From IMG/VR virus record IMGVR_UViG_3300043778_000098, positions 1 through 64,000 of that record: a stretch of 64,000 nt of DNA; one strand, written 5' to 3'. Shown here piece by piece: positions 32,747 to 40,325 of the stretch. Each line of letters starts with the position of its first letter. The first letter of the stretch is position 1. The notes beneath the pieces were generated by a model. It did not search any database. It had not been told where the DNA came from and saw only the letters and a program-made list of their open reading frames with translations. The position numbers were made by a program, and so were the translations under genes. This DNA is from a virus.

Positions 32747-33249
32747 TCAGCGAAGAGGCAGGGCGGGCGATGTCCGTCATCAACGGCATCGACTTCTGCA
32801 AGCAGGTCGAGCCGGGCTTCTGGATGAGCTGCGTGACCCGGATCGTCCTGGACCTGGACGAGGCCGGGCACCAGGACCGGGTCCGGGAGATCAGGGAGAC
32901 GCTCTACCGGCTCTGGCAGGGCCTGCCCGACAAGGCGGGGATGACCAGGTGCAACCGGTGCGAGGTGCTGCCGGGCACCGTCCCTGTTCGCTCGATCTGC
33001 GGCGAGTGCGACGACGTGATGCTCTGCCAGTCCTGCTACGAGCGGCACGCCCGCGAGGTGTTCGACAAGGGACGGGAGCAGGACGCCGCGCTGGCTGGGG
33101 AGGCGCTGCTGAGGTTCGAGGCCGCCGCCGAGGTCGTGACCGAGGTAGCGGTGCGGAACATGGCCGCCGGGCCGCCGCTGAGCCTGAACGAGTTCCTCGC
33201 GGGCGACCCGCCCGGCCACGGCTACTGGGAGGCGGGGGATGAACCGTGA
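32743..33249 (+). CDS. unknown protein with three CxxC knuckles
   Basis: 168 residues, start overlaps the previous stop. Central zinc cluster: CNRCEVLPGTVPVRSICGEC followed by MLCQSCYERHAREV, a double knuckle. Helical on both sides. Stop overlaps the next GTG. Confidence 0.6.
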   Translation: MISEEAGRAMSVINGIDFCKQVEPGFWMSCVTRIVLDLDEAGHQDRVREIRETLYRLWQGLPDKAGMTRCNRCEVLPGTVPVRSICGECDDVMLCQSCYERHAREVFDKGREQDAALAGEALLRFEAAAEVVTEVAVRNMAAGPPLSLNEFLAGDPPGHGYWEAGDEP

Positions 33250-33464
33250 CCCTGGCGTACATCTCGGGCGAGGGGGAATCGTACCTGCCGCTGTGGGTCG
33301 TGATCCCGATGATCGCGGTTATCGTGATCATTGTCGGGATCGGGCTCTGGGCGACCATGTGCGAGCTGAACCCCGATCCGGGATGGCGCGCCCGGGCGGC
33401 GGAGATCCGCCGCCTGGAGCAGGAGCGGAGGCTGAGGGAGCTTAGGGATGCCGCCGGCGAGTGA
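33246..33464 (+). CDS. single-TM small membrane protein
   Basis: 72 residues, GTG start. One strong membrane helix (LPLWVVIPMIAVIVIIVGIG), then a charged cytoplasmic-type tail (AEIRRLEQERRLRELRDAAG). Overlaps the next gene by 17 nt. Function unknown. Confidence 0.6.
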   Translation: MTLAYISGEGESYLPLWVVIPMIAVIVIIVGIGLWATMCELNPDPGWRARAAEIRRLEQERRLRELRDAAGE

Positions 33465-33690
33465 CTTCGGGTTCGACTCCGTGACGGCCCTGTACGAGCG
33501 GATCTGCGAGCGCCGCCGCCGGGAGAAGTACAGGATCCCCTCGGTCACCTGCCCGGTCTGCGGCCGGACCAGCTGGAACCCGGGCGACGTCCGCGAGGGG
33601 TACTGCGGGAACTGCCATGACTGGACGAGTGCCCGTTCTGGGCCGTCCGGGCCTGATAATGACCGTTTAGGACCAGAATCACTCACATGA
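33448..33690 (+). CDS. zinc-ribbon protein
   Basis: 80 residues. CPVCGRTSWNPGDVREGYCG followed by NCHDW is a standard four-Cys ribbon seen in many actinophage proteins. N-terminus basic (ERICERRRREKYRIP). Last gene of the operon that began at 30250. Confidence 0.65.
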   Translation: MPPASDFGFDSVTALYERICERRRREKYRIPSVTCPVCGRTSWNPGDVREGYCGNCHDWTSARSGPSGPDNDRLGPESLT

Positions 33691-33716
33691 TGGGTTCTGT
33701 CCCCGTACCGGGAGGC

Positions 33717-33722
33717 TAGGAT
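33717..33722 (+). promoter_or_regulatory. leaderless -10 of DUF397 gene 1
   Basis: TAGGAT, 6 nt before ATG 33729; no ribosome-binding site. Confidence 0.6.
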
Positions 33723-33728
33723 GCGGCC

Positions 33729-33920
33729 ATGAGCATCGACAGCGAGAACGGCGCCTGGCGCAAGTCCACCCACAGCGCCGCAGGCAACTGCGTCGAGGCC
33801 GGGAGCCGGCCCGGGACGGTCGGCGTCCGCGACACCAAGGAGGCGGCCCTCGGGGCGGCCCGGACGGTGCTGGAGTTCACCCCCGCCGCCTGGTCCGCCT
33901 TCCTCGGCCGCCTGGCCTGA
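33729..33920 (+). CDS. DUF397 protein 1
   Basis: 63 residues. Matches the DUF397 pattern: WRKSTHSAAGNCVEAGSRPG, VGVRDTKEA, LEFTPAAWSAFLGRLA. In Streptomyces and relatives DUF397 genes usually pair with a Scr1-like helix-turn-helix regulator and act in regulatory or toxin-antitoxin-like pairs. Here no such HTH gene is adjacent. It is a single leaderless gene with its own terminator. Likely host-derived. Confidence 0.9.
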   Translation: MSIDSENGAWRKSTHSAAGNCVEAGSRPGTVGVRDTKEAALGAARTVLEFTPAAWSAFLGRLA

Positions 33921-33933
33921 CAGATCCGGAATA

Positions 33934-33967
33934 GCGAAGAGCCCCGTCCTGGGACGGGGCTCTTCGC
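33934..33967 (+). terminator. terminator after DUF397 gene 1
   Basis: Perfect 15-bp hairpin, arms GCGAAGAGCCCCGTC and GACGGGGCTCTTCGC with a 4-nt loop; no T-run, as is common in actinobacteria. Confidence 0.8.
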
Positions 33968-33975
33968 CGTCACGC

Positions 33976-33981
33976 TAGGAT
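33976..33981 (+). promoter_or_regulatory. leaderless -10 of gene 33989
   Basis: TAGGAT, 7 nt before ATG 33989; no ribosome-binding site. Confidence 0.55.
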
Positions 33982-33988
33982 CGCCGCC

Positions 33989-34240
33989 ATGGACGGTGAA
34001 ACAGTCAGGTCTCCCGGTGAAGTGATCGTCTCGGCCCTGAAGCTGGCACGGGAGCGGGTGACCAGTGACGACCCGGAGGCCAAGGAGCGCAGGCGCGAGG
34101 CGCTGGCCGACATGGTGATCCGCGTGCAGATGCACGGCGCCCTGAACCAGGTGCCCCGGCCCACGGCCGGGGAGCTGAGGGAGATCCTCGGGGACCCTGA
34201 CGACGGGGATTTGCGCAGGGCGCTCGAAGCGTGGGGATGA
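33989..34240 (+). CDS. unknown helical protein between two DUF397 genes
   Basis: 83 residues: SPGEVIVSALKLARERVTSD, EAKERRREALADMVIRVQMH, ELREILGDPDDGDLRRALEA. All-helical. It has its own leaderless promoter and its own terminator. It is not an obvious HTH; a partner role with the DUF397 proteins can be guessed only from position. Confidence 0.65.
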   Translation: MDGETVRSPGEVIVSALKLARERVTSDDPEAKERRREALADMVIRVQMHGALNQVPRPTAGELREILGDPDDGDLRRALEAWG

Positions 34241-34243
34241 TCG

Positions 34244-34278
34244 TGCGCCCCGCCCAGGGCCACTTAGGGCGGGGCGCA
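34244..34278 (+). terminator. terminator after gene 33989
   Basis: Perfect 12-bp hairpin, arms TGCGCCCCGCCC and GGGCGGGGCGCA with an 11-nt loop. Confidence 0.75.
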
Positions 34279-34299
34279 TTACCGGTATTATTGCCAGTT

Positions 34300-34536
34300 A
34301 TGGACGCAAACGGAAGCCCCGAGTCACATTCAGTGCCCGAATCACCTCGATGGGTGAAGTCATCCCTGTCGTTCGCCAACAACAACTGCGTCGAGGTGGC
34401 CGATTTGAGCGGGGGCGAGATCGGCGTCCGCAACAGCCGCGAGCCCGGCGGCCCGGTCCTCCGCTTCACCCCCGCCGAGTGGGTCGCGTTCGTCGGCGGC
34501 GTCCGCAACGGCGAGTTCGACCGCTTCGGGGCCTAG
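34300..34536 (+). CDS. DUF397 protein 2
   Basis: 78 residues from ATG 34300 (MDANGSPESHSVPESPRWVK). DUF397 core: WVKSSLSFANNNCVEVADLS, EIGVRNSREPGGPVLRFTPA, EWVAFVGGVRNGEFD. TATTAT lies 8 nt upstream. About as divergent from copy 1 as two host paralogues are. Its stop overlaps the stop of the convergent tail gene. Confidence 0.88.
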   Translation: MDANGSPESHSVPESPRWVKSSLSFANNNCVEVADLSGGEIGVRNSREPGGPVLRFTPAEWVAFVGGVRNGEFDRFGA

Positions 34537-34961
34537 CAGCCCACGGCGTTCTGGTTGGCCATCGCCGTGCCGGCGCCGGACCACTTGAAGTACCAGCCGG
34601 CCGGCAGCCGGAACGAGTAGACCTGGCCCAGGGTCGCGGTCGACGACGCGGCCAGGGTGACCGCGCTGGCGGCGCTGGTGAGTCCCATGGCGAGGCTCGT
34701 CGCGGTGCCCGCCGTGGTGACCTCCAGGTAGACCATGTAGTCCCGTGAGGTGTCCGCTAGCTGAGTGGCGGTGCCGCTGACCGACCCGATCGACTCGATG
34801 ACCGGGGCGTCGGCGCCGGTGTCGGTCGCGGGCCCGGCGCCCTCCAGCGCCTCGACTGCCGACTCCAGGGCGGCCAGCGCGTCCGAGATCGTGTTGTGGT
34901 CCGCGATGTGGCCGGTCTGGCCCGGCGCCCTGGTGTCGGGCGGCGGCGTCGGCATCGTCAT
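34533..34961 (-). CDS. minor tail/fibre-type protein
   Basis: 142 residues, ATG 34961. The N-terminal motif GQTGHIADHNTISDALAALE is a recurrent actinophage minor tail motif, also present in the gene at 45977. The rest is Ala/Ser/Thr-rich beta (LADTSRDYMVYLEVTTAGTA; YSFRLPAGWYFKWSGAGTA). Preceded by the GCCCGGAAG core at 34978-34987. Starts the minus-strand virion block read in reverse. Confidence 0.65.
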   Translation of the reverse strand: MTMPTPPPDTRAPGQTGHIADHNTISDALAALESAVEALEGAGPATDTGADAPVIESIGSVSGTATQLADTSRDYMVYLEVTTAGTATSLAMGLTSAASAVTLAASSTATLGQVYSFRLPAGWYFKWSGAGTAMANQNAVGC

Positions 34962-34989
34962 AGCGCTCCCTCTCTCCCTGCTTCCGGGC

Positions 34990-37074
34990 TCAGGCGCCGC
35001 CGAGGGAGGCGGACGGCTGGAGGCGCCCCGAGGTCGCCGGGGGCGGCTCCTCGCCGGGGATGAGCGGCCCGTTGGCCTGCTCCAGCCACGCGTAGTCGGC
35101 CGGGATCCTGGTGTAGACGCCCAGAGCGCTCTCCAGCTCGCCGCGCGACGGCGGGATGAGGTAGGCGACCGACGCCCTCGGGTCCTCCAGGGTGGCGTTC
35201 GACAGGTTGTAGCTGATCGCGGCCGACTGCTGCCACGGCGACCCGAACCCGGTGCGCAGCGTCGTCCTGGCCGGGACCGCCAGCTGGTAGCGGCGCCCGT
35301 CGGACCGGAACGCGTAGTCGAGGGTGTTCACCCGGAAGTCCGGGGTCGACTGGATCTGCACCGACCCGGTGCTGACGACGCCCTTGGCGCTGCGCTGCTG
35401 GTTCTGGTCGGTGTCGGTCAGGATGGCCGGGCGCACCAGAATGGCGCGGACGCCGGGCACCTGCGCGGGGGCGGCGGCGATCAGCTGGGTGCCGTAGCAC
35501 AGCGGGCAGCGGTACTGGGCGCCCTGCCCGTAGGCGGCGCTGATCTGGGCCTGGGCGGAGGCCCCGGAGTCCGGCTGGGCGGGGTTCTCGGCGATCACCG
35601 CCTGCGGGTAGTAGCACCGGGTGCACCGCTGCGCCAGCCCGAGGCCGATGTCCTCGGGCCGCCACATGAGGGCGAAGACCGTCAGCTCCCCGTACTGCCA
35701 GAGCGCCTGGGCGTGCCGCTGCCGCTCCTGGCTGATCGCGAACCGCTGCACGTCCCGCTGCCAGGCCGGCTGGGGCCGCCCCGGGCGGAGCGGCAGCGGC
35801 CGGCCTGGGCGCGTCTCCGGCGCGATCGCGATGACGGGCGCCGAGGACAGCGCGGCACGCACCGTGACGACCCCGGTCGGGGCGGCGGACAGGGCGGCGG
35901 CCGAGGCCAAGGCGATCCTCGGCAGCTTCGTGCTCCTGGCGGCGGCCGTGAGCGACGCGGCGGCGGACAGGGCGGCCCTCCCCGCGCGGGAGGCCTTCGC
36001 GGCGGCCGACAGGGAGGCGGCGGCGTGCAGCCGCGCCCCCGGCTCGGCGGCCCCCGCCCCGGTCAGCGCGGCGGCGGCGGCCAGATGCCCCGTTCCGGCC
36101 GCCCAGCGGGTCCCGTGGGCGGCTGCGGCGGCCGAGGCCGACAGGTGAGCCGCGCCCGCCGCCAGGCGGCCTCCTGCGGCCCTCAGGGACGGTTCCGCCG
36201 CCAGGGGGGCGGCGGCCCGCCGCAGGACCACCGCCCCGCCCGTGAGGCGCGGCGCGGCGGCCAGGGAGGAGGCCCCGTGGACCGTCCGCCGGCCGGCCGC
36301 CGCCAGCGAGCCCGGCGCGTGCAGCGACGCCGCAGCCTTCTCGGCGACCGACCCGATCGCCCCGAGGGCCGCCCCGGCGGCCAGGTGCGCGGCCGAGGCG
36401 ACCGGCGACGCGTACAGGACGGCGGGGGCTGACAGCGCGGCTGACGGGCGCTGGGTGACCAGGGGGGCCGGGGTCATGGCGGGCGCCGCCGCGAGCGCGG
36501 CCGACGCCTCGTCGGTGACGCGGGAGATCGCCTGGAGGCTCGCCGGGGCCGACAGGGCGGCAGCGCCGGGGGCGAAGTAGGCGCCCGACGCGGTCAGCCG
36601 GGTGCCCGCCGACAGGGCGGCGGTCCCGGCGCGGCCCGGGGCGATGAGCAGGGCCCCCGCCGACAGGTGGGCGGACGACGCCGAGGTGCTCACTGTCAGG
36701 GACGTCCCGGCCGAGAGGACGGCGACCGCGTGCTCCGTGCTCTTCGCGCCCGCCGTCAGGGTCGCGGCGGCGGACATCGTGGGGACGGCCACCGAGGTCG
36801 ACAGGACCGGGTCGGCGCTCAGCGCCGCCTGGGCGTTCTTGATGACGCGCCCGCCGACGGTCAGCCTGGGCCCGGCCGCCAGGAGGGTGGCGGTCCCCGT
36901 GACGGCCAGGGCGGCCGAGGCGGAGAGCGCGGCAGTCCCCTTCTGCACCTCTGCCGCGCTGGCCCCCAGGCGCCCCGGCGCCGAGAGCGCCGACCCGGCG
37001 GCAGCCGAGCGGACGGCCGCCGCGTGCAGGACCGCCGAGGCGGCGAGGGCGGCGGCGCCGTTCTGGGTCGGCAC
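34990..37074 (-). CDS. tail/baseplate-type protein with ~20 Ala-rich repeats
   Basis: 694 residues, GTG start. Residues ~1-400 are imperfect ~20-24-residue repeats of the form 'AALSAAPRLTVGGRVIKNAQ'. Residues ~410-694 form a globular domain with a CxxC pair (CTRCYYP; CPLCYG) and motifs IQSTPDFRVNTLDYAFRSDG and VAYLIPPSRGELESALGVYT. The C-terminal part reads like a neck or baseplate wedge subunit. The same repeat occurs in the 5666 product. Virion role inferred from repeats and neighbours. Confidence 0.6.
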   Translation of the reverse strand: MPTQNGAAALAASAVLHAAAVRSAAAGSALSAPGRLGASAAEVQKGTAALSASAALAVTGTATLLAAGPRLTVGGRVIKNAQAALSADPVLSTSVAVPTMSAAATLTAGAKSTEHAVAVLSAGTSLTVSTSASSAHLSAGALLIAPGRAGTAALSAGTRLTASGAYFAPGAAALSAPASLQAISRVTDEASAALAAAPAMTPAPLVTQRPSAALSAPAVLYASPVASAAHLAAGAALGAIGSVAEKAAASLHAPGSLAAAGRRTVHGASSLAAAPRLTGGAVVLRRAAAPLAAEPSLRAAGGRLAAGAAHLSASAAAAAHGTRWAAGTGHLAAAAALTGAGAAEPGARLHAAASLSAAAKASRAGRAALSAAASLTAAARSTKLPRIALASAAALSAAPTGVVTVRAALSSAPVIAIAPETRPGRPLPLRPGRPQPAWQRDVQRFAISQERQRHAQALWQYGELTVFALMWRPEDIGLGLAQRCTRCYYPQAVIAENPAQPDSGASAQAQISAAYGQGAQYRCPLCYGTQLIAAAPAQVPGVRAILVRPAILTDTDQNQQRSAKGVVSTGSVQIQSTPDFRVNTLDYAFRSDGRRYQLAVPARTTLRTGFGSPWQQSAAISYNLSNATLEDPRASVAYLIPPSRGELESALGVYTRIPADYAWLEQANGPLIPGEEPPPATSGRLQPSASLGGA

Positions 37075-37077
37075 AGG

Positions 37078-37476
37078 CTACTCCGGGTCGGCGGGGTCCC
37101 GCGCGGGGGCCAGCGGGTGGTCCTCCCCCGTGTGGTGGCGGTACAGGTCAGCGACTATCGCGTTGGTCTTCTCGGCCATGACGGCCCGCAGCTCGGCGGC
37201 CCTCGTCTGCTTCCGCTGGTGCTTGACCAGGGTGAGCGTCCCGCCGGCGGCGATGCACGCGCCGATGTCGGAGGTGACGTTGGTGTAGTTCCCGCCGATC
37301 AGCTCCGACTTGGCGGAGACGTCCACCCCGAGCAGCGGCAGGACGATCAGGTAGAACCCGAGGGCCATCAGCCAGATGACGTGCGCGTGGCTGGCCAGGA
37401 CCCGTGGGACGTACCCGAGGGCGCTCTCCAGGCGGTTCGGGCTCTCGGCCGCGCCCGGCACGCTGATGTCCGTCAT
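37078..37476 (-). CDS. two-TM membrane protein, holin-like
   Basis: 132 residues; ATG 37476 with GCGGAGGG upstream and the CCCCCGGAAGG core at 37500-37510. Two hydrophobic segments (HVIWLMALGFYLIVLPLLGV; SDIGACIAAGGTLTLVKHQR) and a charged C-terminus. Size and topology fit a holin, but no endolysin lies nearby. The label is tentative. Confidence 0.5.
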   Translation of the reverse strand: MTDISVPGAAESPNRLESALGYVPRVLASHAHVIWLMALGFYLIVLPLLGVDVSAKSELIGGNYTNVTSDIGACIAAGGTLTLVKHQRKQTRAAELRAVMAEKTNAIVADLYRHHTGEDHPLAPARDPADPE

Positions 37477-37519
37477 GCTCTTCCCTCCGCAGGCGTCACG
37501 CCTTCCGGGGGCAAAGCGA

Positions 37520-37548
37520 GACCCCGCCGACGGGGGCGCGGCGGGGTC
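37520..37548 (-). terminator. hairpin upstream of gene 37476
   Basis: GACCCCGCCG/CGGCGGGGTC, 10-bp stem with a 9-nt loop, followed on the minus strand by CTCGCTTTG. It could end transcription from the DUF6085 gene or act as a leader structure. Confidence 0.5.
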
Positions 37549-37646
37549 CGGGTCGGCTCCTGCGGCCACGGGGGCAGGCCGCTGATCTAAAGAACAGGGA
37601 GCCGCTGATAACAATACAGCAGGGAGCGCCGGAAACCGGGAAAATT

Positions 37647-38039
37647 TTACTGCCGGGCCGGCCGTGTTCTCGTCGCCAGGGGATAGGAGGCCGATTTTTC
37701 CGTCCGGGAGGGCAGGGCCCCGAAGTCGAGATTCCCGTCCTCGCCGAAGGTCACGCGGTACCGGCCGGGCAGCACGGGGGGCTCGCTCATGGCGAGCAGC
37801 GCCCTGTTCACCGGGCAGTCGAACAGACCGCCCTGGAGGCGCTCTCGCAGCGGGTGGAGGATCGAGAACCCGTCCCCGTCGATCTGCACGATGTCCGCGC
37901 CGACGTCCCCGTCGAGGATCTCCTGCGCCGCCGTCGGCCTCGGGCAGGCCTGGCCGAGGCAGCGGACAAGCCCCGACGGCATGAGGTGCAGCTTCCGCTC
38001 CCGGCACATCGGGCACGGGGCCTGCATGTCCGCGATCAT
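37647..38039 (-). CDS. DUF6085-like zinc protein
   Basis: 130 residues, ATG 38039. Matches the DUF6085 pattern common in actinophages: CPMCRERKLHLMPSGLVRCL, GQACPRPTAAQEIL, FSILHPLRERLQGGLFDCPV, PVLPGRYRVTFGEDGN. Four Cys likely bind zinc. Function unknown. Stop falls ~170 nt before the membrane gene 37476; the space holds only a hairpin. Confidence 0.75.
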   Translation of the reverse strand: MIADMQAPCPMCRERKLHLMPSGLVRCLGQACPRPTAAQEILDGDVGADIVQIDGDGFSILHPLRERLQGGLFDCPVNRALLAMSEPPVLPGRYRVTFGEDGNLDFGALPSRTEKSASYPLATRTRPARQ

Positions 38040-38042
38040 CGC

Positions 38043-38189
38043 TTAGTGAACCTTCCTTTCCCGGAGATGAAGACACCCGAGGCAGCTGCACGTGCAGGGC
38101 TTGGGGTAGCAGGCTTCCCAGTCGTGGCCGCCCCATCGCTCCGGGCCGATAACCTGCGCGATTTTTCCAGCGGGGACGGGCGGCGTCAC
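38043..38189 (-). CDS. small Cys-rich protein
   Basis: 48 residues, GTG overlapping the upstream stop. C-terminus CYPKPCTCSCLGCLHLRERK has five closely spaced Cys, with IGPERWGGHDWEAC before it. Similar 'C-xxx-C-C-C-C' tails occur in small actinophage proteins. Function unknown. Confidence 0.6.
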   Translation of the reverse strand: MTPPVPAGKIAQVIGPERWGGHDWEACYPKPCTCSCLGCLHLRERKVH

Positions 38190-38482
38190 TTGATCATCCC
38201 CGTCATCCTCCAGATGGCCCAGGCGGCCCGATCGCAGCGGACCCCGCACAGCCACGTGCAGAGGCGGTCGACCCGGCGCCGGGCGCGCAGCCTGATCCTG
38301 GTCCCCAGCGGGAGCGGGAGGCGCCGCCGGGCCTTGCCGTCGGGGTGCACCCACAGGACCGGCCGGTCAAGAGCCCTCTCAAGACGCCGCCGGAAATCTT
38401 CGGCCTGCTCCGAGGTCAGGCCTTTTTCCGGCGGGAGGATCTCGGTCACACATCCCCTGTCGTACTTGCCGTCGGTTCCCAT
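38186..38482 (-). CDS. small basic unknown protein
   Basis: 98 residues. TAGAAT lies 6 nt before ATG 38482 (leaderless). N-terminal acidic part (LTSEQAEDFRRRLERALDRP), then a basic stretch (GKARRRLPLPLGTRIRLRAR). Not recognised. Confidence 0.6.
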   Translation of the reverse strand: MGTDGKYDRGCVTEILPPEKGLTSEQAEDFRRRLERALDRPVLWVHPDGKARRRLPLPLGTRIRLRARRRVDRLCTWLCGVRCDRAAWAIWRMTGMIK

Positions 38483-38495
38483 ACCGGGATTCTAG

Positions 38496-38753
38496 CTAAC
38501 GTCGGCCGTCTTTGGTCATCTTGCCGGTGAGGATCCACCGCTGCGCGGGCGGGAGCATGAGGACGGCCCCCATGATCACAAGGGTCACGGTCGCGCCCGC
38601 GACTGCGATCAGAGCGCTGACGAGCTGCTCCGCGTGAAGTCCGGCCGCCGCCAGATGACCGATCAACAAAGCGCTCAGCACCACGAAGAGGAACGCGACG
38701 AGGCGCTGCACCCTGCCGGGCGCGGCCTCCTTGACCAGATCCGTCAGCTTCAT
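38496..38753 (-). CDS. two-TM membrane protein
   Basis: 85 residues; TAGGAT 6 nt before ATG 38753 (leaderless). Two hydrophobic helices: VAFLFVVLSALLIGHLAAAG and LIAVAGATVTLVIMGAVLML; basic ends. Possible immunity or lysis factor; unknown. Confidence 0.65.
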   Translation of the reverse strand: MKLTDLVKEAAPGRVQRLVAFLFVVLSALLIGHLAAAGLHAEQLVSALIAVAGATVTLVIMGAVLMLPPAQRWILTGKMTKDGRR

Positions 38754-38762
38754 ACCGGGATC

Positions 38763-39167
38763 CTAGCTAAACTCGCCGAGCAGCACCCGCATGATCGTCT
38801 CGCGGGTCAGCCACCCGCTCTCCTTGCCCGAGTAGAGCCGACTTCGGCGCTCGGCCTCCTCGGGCGGCAGCGGCCGGATGAACGAGCCGAGGTACCCGAG
38901 CAGTTCGAGGTCGGCCATGCCGTGGGCGTAGGCGCACCCGCCGTCCTGGCAGGCGTGATCGTCGCCAGTGGGCCAGTAGATCAGCGGGGTGCCATGGACG
39001 GGGCAGGTGCACCTCTCGTCACACCGATGCGGTTTGCCTGGCAGCGCCCTCCTCTTGCGCTCCGACGGCAGCATCGTCGGCAGCGGTGGAGGCGGGGATT
39101 CCTCCATGAGGTAGAGGCCGGCTATATCGTCCATGTCGGACCACTTAGGCTCGTCCGGAGTGCTCAT
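38763..39167 (-). CDS. unknown protein with Cys/His cluster
   Basis: 134 residues, ATG 39167 overlapping the end of the HNH gene. HRCDERCTCPVHGTPLIYWP then ACQDGGCAYAHGM suggest a zinc-binding module; C-terminal helices (PPEEAERRSRLYSGKESGWL). Not recognised. Confidence 0.6.
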   Translation of the reverse strand: MSTPDEPKWSDMDDIAGLYLMEESPPPPLPTMLPSERKRRALPGKPHRCDERCTCPVHGTPLIYWPTGDDHACQDGGCAYAHGMADLELLGYLGSFIRPLPPEEAERRSRLYSGKESGWLTRETIMRVLLGEFS

Positions 39168-40207
39168 GTCTTCCTTCTGACGTTAACGTTCTTCGACTGG
39201 TTGCACCCGAAGTGCGCTAGCTGGGCGTTCTCCAGGGAATGAGCGCCTCCACGGGCGACCGGGATGATGTGGTCGATGCTTTTGGACATGAGGTTGATCT
39301 TTCCAGTACCACGATCGCGATAGGGAAGGTCAGGATCGATCGGCACGAGGCAGAGCTGGCAGATACCGCTGTCGCGCCCCCAGATGAATTTCCTGTCCCT
39401 CTTGGAACTAAAAGTCCGAGGAGCGCGAACCCTGGCCTCAGGTCCGTCGGCCCACCGCTTTCCCGAGAGAACATCAGCCAGCCACCGCCGGTTGACATTG
39501 TATTTCTTCGCTAGCGCAGTCTGCATTCCGTAGCGTCGCCCGGCTTCCTCGTATTCGGCGCGCACCATGTCGACGAACTGCCGGGTGGCCGTTGAAGCGT
39601 GATGGCGCTCGCCGCGCCCCGGGCCGGTAGCCCTGCCTTTGGCCCTCATGTCGGCCGTGTTGCCTGCGGGGGTGTCCTTGAACCAGTGGCTCTCGTTGCA
39701 GCACGGCGGGTTGTCGCAGCGATGGCAGACCATCGTCTCCTGCGTCATCTTGTCGTCCGGGTGGATCTGGTCCCAGGCCCATCGCTGCGCCCGGACCGTG
39801 ACGTACTTCCCGTCCTGCGAGAAGGTGAGGATCGGGTAGCCGTCAGCGTCCCTGCCCTCTGTCCACGGGTGGCAGGCGTCTGCCCCGCTGCTGCGGTCGA
39901 CTCGCGCTTCGTATTTCTCCCACGGGGAGTTTGAGCCGTCGCGGGGCTTGACGCGCCAGTGGGCCAGATTCTGGCACGACCTCAGGCCGCAGGTGTTGCG
40001 CAGCCCGTACCCGGCGGGGACGGGGCCGCGCGAGTTCCGCCACGCCCAGGCGTGCGCTCCGCCCTCTCGATGTCTGCCGTCGTCGTCAGTCCAGGAGAAC
40101 TGGGCGTTGCCGTACTTGTCGATTTTCCCGCTCCAGCCGGTGCAGCCGTCGTCCTGGGGGACCAGCTTCTCCTCGTACCTTTGCCAAGGTTTCTTGCTAG
40201 TGCTCAT
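39164..40207 (-). CDS. large multi-domain HNH endonuclease
   Basis: 347 residues. Two HNH/AP2-like N-terminal modules (HAWAWRNSRGPVPAGYGLRN; RAQRWAWDQIHPDDKMTQET followed by CHRCDNPPCCNESHWFKDTP), a helix-turn-helix (MQTALAKKYNVNRRWLADVL) and a classical C-terminal HNH (CQLCLVPIDPDLPYRDRGTG; SIDHIIPVARGGAHSLENAQ). TACAGT lies 7 nt before ATG 40207, the leaderless pattern. It looks like a fusion of two homing-type enzymes. Confidence 0.85.
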   Translation of the reverse strand: MSTSKKPWQRYEEKLVPQDDGCTGWSGKIDKYGNAQFSWTDDDGRHREGGAHAWAWRNSRGPVPAGYGLRNTCGLRSCQNLAHWRVKPRDGSNSPWEKYEARVDRSSGADACHPWTEGRDADGYPILTFSQDGKYVTVRAQRWAWDQIHPDDKMTQETMVCHRCDNPPCCNESHWFKDTPAGNTADMRAKGRATGPGRGERHHASTATRQFVDMVRAEYEEAGRRYGMQTALAKKYNVNRRWLADVLSGKRWADGPEARVRAPRTFSSKRDRKFIWGRDSGICQLCLVPIDPDLPYRDRGTGKINLMSKSIDHIIPVARGGAHSLENAQLAHFGCNQSKNVNVRRKT

Positions 40208-40257
40208 GGCTCGAACTGTAGCAGAAGTTGGAGCATGAATCGAAGCGTAAAATCCAA

Positions 40258-40287
40258 ATGCCCCACCAGATACAACTGGTGAGGCAT
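40258..40287 (-). terminator. terminator of the minus-strand virion operon
   Basis: ATGCCCCACCAG/CTGGTGAGGCAT hairpin (one internal mismatch) with a 6-nt loop, followed on the minus strand by TTTGGATTTTA. Lies downstream of gene 40326-41225. Confidence 0.85.
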
Positions 40288-40325
40288 CGGATGATGGTAC
40301 TAGATATATGCTCTGACCTGGGGTT

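Noticed and set aside
40187-40209. Plus-strand TTTCTTGCTAGTGC resembling the phage promoter element
   Set aside because: It overlaps the first codons of the HNH gene on the minus strand and no plus-strand gene follows before the terminator; likely chance.
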